From contig JAFZVW010000052.1 in NCBI GenBank assembly GCA_017617635.1, forward strand, positions 1-36,160: a stretch of 36,160 nucleotides of DNA. The letters are read 5' to 3'. Below, in pieces: positions 26,401-34,700 of the stretch (position 1 is the stretch's first letter; each line of letters starts with the position of its first letter). The notes beneath the pieces are model-generated. The model was not told the DNA's origin and did not search any database. It saw only the letters and a program-made list of their open reading frames with translations. A program made the translations under genes and the position numbers. The DNA is from Bacteroidaceae bacterium (GTDB lineage: Bacteria; Bacteroidota; Bacteroidia; Bacteroidales; Bacteroidaceae).

Positions 26401-27017
26401 GAGGTCTCGACCACGTTATAGGCAGTGGCGAGGACGTTAATATCTTCGTCATCGATACAGAGGTTTACTCCAACACAGGCGGTCAGGCATCAAAGGCTAC
26501 TCCGATCGGTGCCATTGCACAGTTTGCAGCCAACGGCAAGCGTGTAGGCAAGAAAGACCTTGGTCTTATGCAGGCAACATACGGTAACGTGTACGTTGCC
26601 CAGGTAGCAATGGGTGCTGACCAGAGCCAGTGCCTCAAGGCATTCCGCGAGGCTGAGGCATGGCACGGCCCGTCCCTGATTATCGCCTACGCTCCATGTA
26701 TCAACCACGGCCTCAAGGCCAAGGGCGGCATGGGTAAGAGCCAGGCTGAGGAGGCAAAGGCTGTTGAATGTGGTTACTGGCACCTGTGGCGCAACAATCC
26801 TGCACTGGCAGAAGAGGGCAAGAACCCGTTCCAGCTCGACTCCAAGGAACCGGATTGGGACAAGTTCCAGGACTTCCTCGAAGGCGAGGTACGCTTCCTC
26901 TCTCTGAAGAAGGCGGCACCTGCCGAGGCTCAGGAACTGTACGATGCCTGCAAGGCAGCAGCACAGCGTCGCTACAAGACCTACATCCGCAAGACTCAGG
27001 AGGATTGGAGCGAATAA
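23448..27017 (+). CDS. nifJ: Pyruvate:ferredoxin (flavodoxin) oxidoreductase
   Basis: A 1189-residue single-chain PFOR that oxidises pyruvate with CoA to acetyl-CoA and CO2, reducing ferredoxin or flavodoxin; it is central to anaerobic fermentation. The pyruvate-binding domain opens with YPITPSSPMAEHVDEW. Two 4Fe-4S motifs are CxxCxxCxxxC with Cys690/693/696/700 and Cys745/748/751/755, and a CSGCGETPY near 825-833 supplies cysteine ligands of the third cluster. The TPP site has GGDGASYDIGYGGLDH and DTEVYSNTGGQ. Domain order and length match the homodimeric enzyme (por/nifJ type). A terminator follows. Acetyl-CoA and reducing power from here feed the same fermentation as the methylmalonyl-CoA decarboxylase. 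Confidence 0.97.
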   Translation: MAKEKKFVTWDGNTCAGHVAYMFSEVAAIYPITPSSPMAEHVDEWAAQGRKNLFGDTVLVQEMQSEAGAAGAVHGSLQAGALTSTFTASQGLLLMIPNMYKIAGELLPSVFHVSARTVATHSLCIFGDHSDVMACRQTGFAMLAEGSVQEVMDLSAVAHLSALEARVPFINFFDGFRTSHEYQKVELIEDDDVRDLVNQKALSEFRSRAMTPERPVAKGMAENPETFFAHRESCNRYYDAVPAIVEKYMAAISQRTGRKYDLFSYYGAQDAEEIIIMMGSGTEAAREAIDYANANGKKYGLVSVHLYRPFSVKHFLNAVPQTVKRIAVLDRTKEPGANGEPLLLDVKDAFYGSGRTPIIVGGRYGLGSADVTPTMILSVYENLELNEPKDHFTVGIVDDLTFTSLPQKEEMALGGEGIFEAKFFGLGADGTVGANKNSVKIIGDNTNKYCQAYFSYDSKKSGGFTCSHLRFGDTPIRSTYQIKTPNFVACHVQAYLRMYDVLRGLRPNGQFLLNTIFDGEELVNFLPNNVKKYFAENNITVYYINATKIAQEIGLGNRTNTILQSAFFRITQVIPVELAVEQMKKAIVKSYGKKGQDVVDMNYAAVDRGGEYKTLSVDPAWKNLPADEAVVRDEPAFISNLVRPINAQNGDLLPVSAYKGIEDGQWDQGTAAYEKRGVAAFVPEWNPENCIQCNKCAFVCPHSCIRPFVLTDEEKAGFAGQTIDMLAPKTMKGMHFVQQVGVKDCLGCGNCADVCPGNPKKGGKALTMVAYDDSSAKAAAEAANWEYCVKQVSNKQDLVDIKQSPKNAGFAKPLFEFSGACSGCGETPYVKLISQLFGDREMVANATGCSSIYSGSIPSTPYTTNEKGQGPAWANSLFEDFCEFGMGMVLANKKMRARIVALLEEMIASDKTSEGYKEAAKEWIAGKDDADASKAAAAKLIPFIDESAAAGCSVCKQLKEMEHYLVKRSQWIIGGDGASYDIGYGGLDHVIGSGEDVNIFVIDTEVYSNTGGQASKATPIGAIAQFAANGKRVGKKDLGLMQATYGNVYVAQVAMGADQSQCLKAFREAEAWHGPSLIIAYAPCINHGLKAKGGMGKSQAEEAKAVECGYWHLWRNNPALAEEGKNPFQLDSKEPDWDKFQDFLEGEVRFLSLKKAAPAEAQELYDACKAAAQRRYKTYIRKTQEDWSE

Positions 27018-27042
27018 GCATAATTCCCTGAAACAAATACTT

Positions 27043-27081
27043 AAAAAAATGTCCGTACTTTTGTGGTATGGACATTTTTTT
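27043..27081 (+). terminator. Rho-independent terminator after PFOR
   Basis: AAAAAAATGTCC (27043-27054) pairs perfectly with GGACATTTTTTT (27070-27081) around a 15-nt loop, with the U-tract in the right arm. It lies 26 nt after the PFOR stop. The A-rich left arm means it could act in both directions. Confidence 0.8.
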
Positions 27082-27091
27082 TATATCTTTA
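27060..27091 (+). promoter_or_regulatory. Candidate promoter of the STAS-NSS-NRPS operon
   Basis: TTTG at 27060-27063, a 20-nt spacer and TATCTTTA at 27084-27091 (one mismatch to TAnnTTTG) form a plausible Bacteroidetes promoter. The -33 box lies in the loop of the preceding terminator, so a terminator hairpin and promoter are interleaved. The predicted leader is about 55 nt. Confidence 0.5.
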
Positions 27092-27108
27092 ACGGCAGAT
27101 TAACGGCA
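27089..27108. promoter_or_regulatory. Paired TTAACGGCA direct repeats (candidate operator)
   Basis: TTAACGGCA occurs at 27089-27097 and 27100-27108, an 11-bp period, close to one turn of DNA. The pair overlaps the end of the candidate -7 box and the expected transcription start of the NRPS operon, a position typical of a repressor site. No regulator gene is adjacent. Confidence 0.45.
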
Positions 27109-27154
27109 AAAATACAATATTGCTACACAGTAAAATCATCAAATACATACAGCT

Positions 27155-27457
27155 ATGCAAATAAAAATTATCTCTGACAACGGAAACGTTCGTGTATGCC
27201 TTATAGGCGAACTGAACTCTAAGGTTGCTGCCGAGCAGGCAGGCGAATTGGACAAAGTACTGGAATCTGCTGACAAGGCAATTGAGATAGATTGTTCCGA
27301 ATTGGCGTATATTTCATCAGCCGGTCTCCGCTTTTTCATGCATGTCAAGCGTGCCACCGAGACTCAAGGAGGCTCTGTACGCCTGACACACCTCAACGAA
27401 GACGTGGCTGAAATCTTCCGCCTGAGCGGATTCCTCAATATCTTTGACGTAGAATAA
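27155..27457 (+). CDS. STAS-domain protein (anti-sigma factor antagonist type)
   Basis: A 100-residue single STAS domain of the SpoIIAA/RsbV type. It has the beta-alpha pattern VRVCLIGELNSKVAAEQAGEL, the central EIDCSELAYISSAGL with the usually phosphorylated serine (Ser54 or Ser55), and a C-terminal FRLSGFLNIF. Such proteins normally bind an anti-sigma kinase and are controlled by its phosphorylation; no kinase or phosphatase partner is present in this window. The stop is separated from the NSS transporter start by a single base, so it heads a tight operon with the transporter and NRPS. Its role there is unknown: a regulatory switch is possible, but so is simple co-transcription. Confidence 0.9.
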   Translation: MQIKIISDNGNVRVCLIGELNSKVAAEQAGELDKVLESADKAIEIDCSELAYISSAGLRFFMHVKRATETQGGSVRLTHLNEDVAEIFRLSGFLNIFDVE

Positions 27458-27458
27458 T

Positions 27459-28793
27459 ATGGCAAAGTCCTTTTCGTCTAAAATCGGTGTACTGCTGGCA
27501 GCTGCCGGCAGTGCCGTTGGATTGGGTAGTATCTGGAAATTCCCATACGTCGTGGGAGAAAACGGTGGTGGTGCATTCATTATCCTGTATATCGTCTGTT
27601 CGCTGATTTTTGGACTGCCTCTGGTGATGAACGAGTTCCTGATTGGCAAACAGTCCGGCAGGAGTGCATACGGAGCTTTCCGTGAGTTGAGCGGAACGAA
27701 CAGGTGGCAATGGTTTGCATGGATGACCATGCTGTCGGTATTAATCCTGATGAGTTTCTATTTTATAGTAACAGGATGGTGTTTCTATTACATGATCGAG
27801 GCAACCTTGAACACCTTTGCCGGTATGGATGCATCCGCGCTGAAAGCTCATTTCGATGCGTTTGAAGGTAATGCCCCCCTGATGATTATATATGCAGTCA
27901 TTGCAATTGTACTTACGGCATCGGTATTATGGTTTGACGTCAACAAGGGTATAGAACGCCTGAGCAAGATTCTGATGCCTCTGCTGTTCATCATGCTCTT
28001 CCTGATGGCATTGCACATGATTTTCATTGATGGTGGCAGTGAGGGATTACGCTATCTGTTTATGCCCGATTTTTCAAAAATAACCTCAGCGGTTGTACTT
28101 GAGGCAATGGGGCTCAGTTTCTTTACACTGTCCATAGGCGTTGGCGTGCTTGTAACGTACGGAGGCTACATGCCCAAGGACCAGAATGTCACCACCACGT
28201 CATTCCAGATGATTGTGCTCGTACTTTTAGTCTCATTGCTGGCAGGCATGATAGTCTTTCCTGCCGTGTTTGCATACGGGTTTAGCCCGACCGAGGGACC
28301 TGAACTGACGTTCGTTACGTTGCCTGATGTGTTCCAGCACATGTTCTGTCCTACGCTGACCAGCGTTTCGTTCTTTGCGCTTATGTGTGTTGCTGCGATT
28401 ACATCTACCATTTCCATGATGGAGGTGCTGGTAGCCTTCTTCTGTGATGCGACGGCAGAAACCAAGCGGCCGCTTAGCAGACATCAGAGTGTAGTGTTTG
28501 TAGCATTGATACAGGTTGTTGCCAACACGCTTGTTGTCTTGTCGATGACAGGCATGGTCGGCTGGCTCACAATAATGGGGAATAACCTGTTTGATTTTGC
28601 CAATTTCATTACTACCGATGTGCTGATTCCTATCGGAGCTTTGGGCGTAGCCTTGTTTACAGGGTGGTTTGTGCCCAAGGCCAGATACCAGGGGTCACGT
28701 CTGGCCTCCTTTATCTATCTGGTCATCCTGCGTTGGCTCGTTCCCATAGCCATCGTTATAATTTTCCTTGATTCACTTAATATCATAAAATAA
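27459..28793 (+). CDS. Na+-dependent transporter, NSS/SNF family
   Basis: A 444-residue membrane protein with 11-12 predicted helices, of the neurotransmitter:sodium symporter family (LeuT/MhsT/TnaT type). The family hallmark GLGSIWKFPY plus GENGGGAFI in the first helix forms the Na+ and substrate site, followed by GLPLVMNEFLIG. The middle has FFTLSIGVGVLVTYGGYM, another conserved stretch, and the end has a terminal hydrophobic helix. Bacterial members usually import amino acids such as Leu, Trp or Tyr with Na+. The stop codon overlaps the NRPS start by one base (TAATG), so the two proteins are probably made together; supplying an amino acid to the synthetase is an attractive inference. A Na+ gradient could be supplied by the decarboxylase pump encoded at 3133-6870. 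Confidence 0.94.
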   Translation: MAKSFSSKIGVLLAAAGSAVGLGSIWKFPYVVGENGGGAFIILYIVCSLIFGLPLVMNEFLIGKQSGRSAYGAFRELSGTNRWQWFAWMTMLSVLILMSFYFIVTGWCFYYMIEATLNTFAGMDASALKAHFDAFEGNAPLMIIYAVIAIVLTASVLWFDVNKGIERLSKILMPLLFIMLFLMALHMIFIDGGSEGLRYLFMPDFSKITSAVVLEAMGLSFFTLSIGVGVLVTYGGYMPKDQNVTTTSFQMIVLVLLVSLLAGMIVFPAVFAYGFSPTEGPELTFVTLPDVFQHMFCPTLTSVSFFALMCVAAITSTISMMEVLVAFFCDATAETKRPLSRHQSVVFVALIQVVANTLVVLSMTGMVGWLTIMGNNLFDFANFITTDVLIPIGALGVALFTGWFVPKARYQGSRLASFIYLVILRWLVPIAIVIIFLDSLNIIK

Positions 28794-31700
28794 TGAGATT
28801 TTCGTTGAATAAAAGCCAGTCAGGCGTCTATTACGCGTGCGTCACCAATAGTGACGAACTTGTTAATTATCAGAATCCGGTGTTATTGGAAATACCGCAG
28901 GGTGTCAATTCGTCACAGCTGCGCAAAGCCGTCTATGATACTCTTTGTGCTCACCCCTACATAGCTTCGCGCATTGTTCTTGGCGAGGATGGAGTACCCG
29001 AGGCGGAAAGTGGAGTATTCCCTGCAATGGAAGATACCGTCCCACTGGTTTCCGTAGATTCGATCGAAGACGTCAAGTCTGGTTTTGCCAAGACTATGGA
29101 CATCTATGCAGACAAGCTATACCGCTGTGAACTCTATCAGACGGCAGACGGAAGGACCTGGCTGTATCTTGATTTCCACCATATCATTGCCGACGGTTTC
29201 TCCGTGGTGTTGATATTGAAGGACATCGAGCGTTGTTTCAATGGTATGGAGCCTGCCGTAGAAGAAATGGACGGCATAGCTGTTGCCCGGGAAGAAGAGG
29301 CCCTTTGCGCAGATGAAGCCAGGATGACCGAGGCACGTGAGTGGTATGGCAGGACCTTCTGCGATGCCGCTGAAACCGATTCCCTGCCTATACCGGAAAG
29401 TACGCTTGGTGACGTACCTGCCGAGATGTGCCTCAAGCACTATCCGCTTAGCGTGACCAAGGATGACGTGCGGGATATAATGAAGCGTTTCAACATCAAG
29501 GAGGGAACCCTGATGCAAGCTGCATGGGCATTGTTACTGGCAGCATACGGAGCAGAGGACAAGGCATCGTACTGCACCCTGTATTTCGGTCGTGGAGACC
29601 GTCGCACGCGTTCTGCCGTTACTATGATGGTTCACACATTCCCCGTGTTTGTCCAGTTCCAGGGCGAGGAAGCGATAGGGGAACTGTTCGCATCCCTGAC
29701 AGAGCAGATGGCTGTTACCAGGCAAATGCAATACTATTCATATCAGGATGCCGTCAAGGACCTGGGACTTGGCAACCAGGTTATGTTTGTCTATCATGGC
29801 TCTGTACTCGATACCGACGAAGAACTGCACTTCGGGCAAGGCACGGCAACCTATTATGATCTGAGGAAACAGATACCGGGATGGAAACTGGTGGCAGAGC
29901 TGTTCGGAAAGGGAGACGGCTATTCACTGAAACTTGGTTATAGCAGTACCGACTATTCAGATGCCTTCATGGAAGAACTGGCAGCAAGCTATAGCGCTAT
30001 CATCCGCTCTATGCTTACAGCCAACATAATAAAGGAGCTCGAATATGCTCTGCCGGATCAGGTAAAATGGCTGGACAGCCTCAATCCGGACATCAAACCC
30101 GTTGCTCTTCCGACTTTGGTAGAGCGCTTCAGGCAGCACGTGGCCGAGCGTCCTGACGACATCTTCTGCGTTGCAGGAGACAAACGCCTGACTTTTGCCG
30201 AGGTCGACAGGCTTACCGATACCATAGATCCTTCATATACCGTCCGCTGCGGTGAGCACGTTGTGGGATTCTCTGTACCCCGTGACGAGAAGATGGTGCT
30301 TGCACCCCTTGCAATCGCCAAGGCCGGCCTCACACAGCTGCCACTGGACAGCAGTTATCCACAGGAACGGCTTGAGTTCATGAAGCAGGATGCCGCGGCC
30401 TATGACGGCAACGATGCCCTGGTACTGCTTTACACCAGTGGTACTACCGGCACACCCAAGGGTGTGATGCTGAGCGAAGAGAATTTCCGCATCTTCTCAA
30501 ATTTCCATGTTAAGCATGTAGGCCTGAAACCAGGCTCGCGCTATGCTACATACGCAGGTTACGGCTTCGATGCCTACCAGCATGACCTATGGGCCTGCGT
30601 GTGGGCGGGTGCTACCATATATATAATACAGGATGACATCCGTTTCAATCTCGAGGCTTTGTACGAATATCTGGTCAAGGAGGGTATTACCCATTGCTTC
30701 ATGACCACACAGATGGCCACGCAGATGGCTCTCTCATATCCCGACATTGCCCAACTTCAGTATCTGGGCACGGGAGGCGAGAAGCTTATGAGCCTTAATC
30801 CGCCTTCCTACCGTCTGCTCAACGCCTACGGTCCTACCGAGACGACCTGCTACGTATGCAGCCATTATGTGGATAGGAACGAACCTAACATTCCCATCGG
30901 AAGACCCAACGATACAGTGGAAATGTATATCGTCAACCGTTTCGGGAAACAAGTGCCATGGGGATGCTGCGGCGAACTGATTATTGCCGGCCCACAGGTG
31001 GGTATCGGTTATTTGAATCAGCCGGAGAAGACAGCAACATCCTTTGTAGAGTGGCACGGAAAACGCATCTATCGTAGCGGCGACATCGTACGCTATCGTG
31101 AAAACGGCGACATCGAATTCGTGGGACGCAAGGACGGTCAGGTCAAGATACGCGGTTTCCGTATCGAGCTGAAGGAAGTCGAGGCTGTCATCCGACAGTT
31201 CCCCGGCATCAAGGACGCCACCGTTCAGGCCTTCGACTATCCCACTGGCGGCAAATACATTGCCGCATACATTGTGGCAGACGAGCAGATTGACGTCAAG
31301 GCAATGAATAGTTTCATCATGGATCAGAAGCCACCTTATATGGTGCCTGCTGCCACGATGCAGATTGATGCCATCCCGCTGAACCAGAACCAGAAGGTGA
31401 ATCGCAGGGCATTGCCAGAGCCTGTCTTTGGTGCAGCCGCTGAATCCGAGGAGGAATCTGCCGCACCGCTCAACATCCTTGAGCAACAGTTGAAGGATAT
31501 AGTTGCAGAAGTGCTCAATACCGATGCTTTCGGTATAACTACAGACCTCCGTTACGCAGGTCTTACATCTATTCTGGCCATAAAGGTGGCAACGCAGATA
31601 TACAAGCGTTTCGGTGTGCAGCTGGATGCCCAGCTCCTTACCAAGGGCGCCAATATCCAGACTGTTGAAAACGAGATACTGGCAACAATGCTGTCAGGTG

Positions 31701-34700
31701 GAGCTGCCAGTGCAAGTGTGACTGGTTCTGCTGGCGTGACTAGTGATGCAAGTTCACCCGTTTCTGCTCCGCTCAGCTATGCACAGACGGGTGTCTATTT
31801 CGACTGCATGAAGAATCCCGCTTCAACCCTGTACAACACCCCTGTGTGCCTGACCTTCCCTATTGAAACCGATGCCGAGGCCCTGCGAAAGGCTGCTGTC
31901 CGGGCTGCTGAGAACCATCCTGCACTCTTCGTTCAGTTCAAGACTGACGAGGGCGGTGTAGTACAGGTAATGGGCGACAGGGAGACTCCTGTGGAGGTCG
32001 AGGACTATACCATGAGCGAAGAGGAGGCATTGGCCTTCCGCCACGGATTCGTCCGTCCCTTCAACCTGGGCAAGGACAGGCTGTTCCGCCTGGCCACCAT
32101 ACATACTGAAAAAGCACTGTACCTGTATTGTGACATTCATCACCTGGTATGCGACGGCTATTCATATGACCTGTTCATTCAGGAAATCTGCGACCTCATG
32201 GAGGGTAGGGAGATAGAACCTGAGATGTGCAGCTACATGCAGTTTGTCATGGACCAGAAGGCAGCAGAAAACGGCGAAGCCTTCGCCTCAGCTGCCGAGT
32301 TCTTCAGACAGCGCCTTGGCGATGTCGAGGAAGTTACCGAACTGGCACCCGACCTCAGCAATCCCCTGCCGCAAGGCGAAAACGGCCGTGTATGGGCTCC
32401 AATTGTATGGAGTGATGCCGAGCAGCTTGCAAAGAAACAGGGCGTCAAGCCGTCTGCCGTGCTGCTCAGTGCCGTATTCTACAGCCTCTCCCGCTTCTCA
32501 GGCAACGACCATATATGCATCACCACCATATCCAACGGCCGCAACAACCTGAAGGTTGCCAATACTATGGGTATGTTCGTCAACACCCTTGCGCTCTCTT
32601 CCAGGATAGGTTCGCAGAGTGTGCAGGAATTCCTTCACGAGAGCGAGGAAACCTTCGAGCAGACCCTTGCCCACGAGAACTATCCTTTTGCACGTGTTGC
32701 TGCCGACTACGGTCTCAAGGCTGACATAATGTTCGCCTACCAGATGGGCATCCTCAGCGATTACCGTGTAGGCGGTAAGAAGGTGACGGCTGACGAGACA
32801 ATGGAGCTGAATGTTCCCAAGTTCAAGATTGCCTTCTACATTACCGATGAGCCAGGGGAGCCCGGTGTTGCCATCGAGTACGACAACGGACAGTACAGCG
32901 AGGCCATGATGCAGAGCCTGGCACAAAGCGTAGGCAATGCCGTGAGCGCATTTGCCGCAGCTGCTGACAAGCCGCTTCGCAGCATCTCGCTTTTGGACAA
33001 TGCCGGCATCACCCTGCTGGATTCCTTTAACCGTACAGCCGTTGACTACGATGACACACAGACCATCCTGTCACTCTTCAGCCGCCAGGTAAGGGAGACA
33101 CCGGACAATCTGGCTGTTGTATATCACGACGTGCGCCTCACCTACAGGGAGGTGGACGAAAAGACCGACGCCATTGCCGCAGCGGTAAGCCAAATTGTAA
33201 ATCGTAAATCGTCAAATTGTACATCTCCTGTCGTGTCGATTCTCATTGGCCGCAGCGAGTGGATGGTGCTGGCATCTCTGGGCGTACTGAAGGCAGGCTG
33301 TGCCTACCAGCCGCTTGATCCCAGCTATCCGTCCGAGCGCCTGAACTTCATGATGCAGGATGCAGATGCCAAGCTGCTGATTGCCGAGGAAGCATTGTTG
33401 GAGAAGGTTGGTGACTACCAGGGCCCCGTGCTCCTGACAAAAGATCTTCGAAATATCGAAATGTCGAAATGTCGAAATGTCGAAATAAAACCCGAAGACC
33501 TCTTCATCCTGCTCTATACATCAGGTTCAACGGGCAATCCCAAGGGCTGTCAGCTGGAGCATCGCAATCTGGTTGCATTCTGCCATTGGTATCAGCGCTA
33601 CTACGACCTGCATCCCGGTGACAAGGTGGCTGCGTATGCCAGCTATGGCTTCGATGCCTGCATGATGGACATGTATCCGGCACTTGCCACAGGTGCTGCC
33701 GTCGTAATTGTCGGTGACGACATACGACTCAACCTTCCGGACCTGAATGCATACTTCAATGCCGAGGGCGTTACCCATTCGTTCATGACTACCCAGGTGG
33801 GCTGTCAGTTTGCGATGAACTGCGACAATCACTCTCTGCGTCACCTTTCAGTAGGTGGCGAGAAGATACTGCCTCTCACTCCGCCTGCGTCTTATAAGCT
33901 CCACAACGCGTACGGACCTACCGAGTGTACCATCTTCACGACCATATACCAGCAGACGCAGTATGAGCAGAACGCACCTATAGGCAAGCCGCTGGACAAT
34001 CTGCAGCTTTACATTGTGGACAAGGACATGAACCGCCTGCCCCTGGGTGCTGCCGGCGAACTGCTGGTCAGCGGCCCGCAGGTAAGCCGCGGCTACCTGA
34101 ACCTGCCCGAGAAGACGGCAGAGACCTATGTCCAATGGAACGGCAGGCGCTGCTACCGCACAGGCGATGTGGTGCGCTATCTGGCTGACGGCAATATCCA
34201 GTTTGTCGGACGCAGGGACGGACAGGTCAAGATACGCGGTTTCCGCATCGAGCTGAAGGAGGTTGAGGCCGTCATACGCGAGTACCCCGGCATCAGCGAT
34301 GCTACCGTTCAGGCATTCGACTACCCCAATGGCGGTAAGTTCATTGCCGCATACGTGGTCAGCGAAAGCCCAATTGACATACAGGCCCTCAACGCCTTCA
34401 TCCGTGACCGCAAGCCCCCTTACATGGTGCCTGCCGCAACGATGCAGATACCCGAGATACCGCTCAACCAGAACCAGAAAGTAAACCGCAGGGCCCTGCC
34501 GGCACCGCAGATACAGTTGGAGGAACGCGATTACGTAGCCCCTGTGGGCGAAGTCGAGACGCTCTTCTGCGACATCTTTGCCGGCATCCTGTCCCTGGAC
34601 AAGGTTGGCGCTACCGACAACTTCTTTGAAATGGGCGGTACTTCGCTTATGGTTACCAAGGTTGTCATCGAAGCAGACAAGGCCGGACACCATGTCGCAT

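Noticed and set aside
27056-27063. TACTTTTG as the -7 promoter box of the STAS operon
   Set aside because: It matches TAnnTTTG but lies wholly in the terminator loop with no -33 box upstream; the pairing of TTTG 27060 with TATCTTTA 27084 has better spacing.
33448-33487. CRISPR array or frameshift error at the 8-bp repeats
   Set aside because: Units are contiguous with no spacers, and the NRPS frame stays open with motif A3 directly following, so neither a CRISPR nor a present frameshift is supported.
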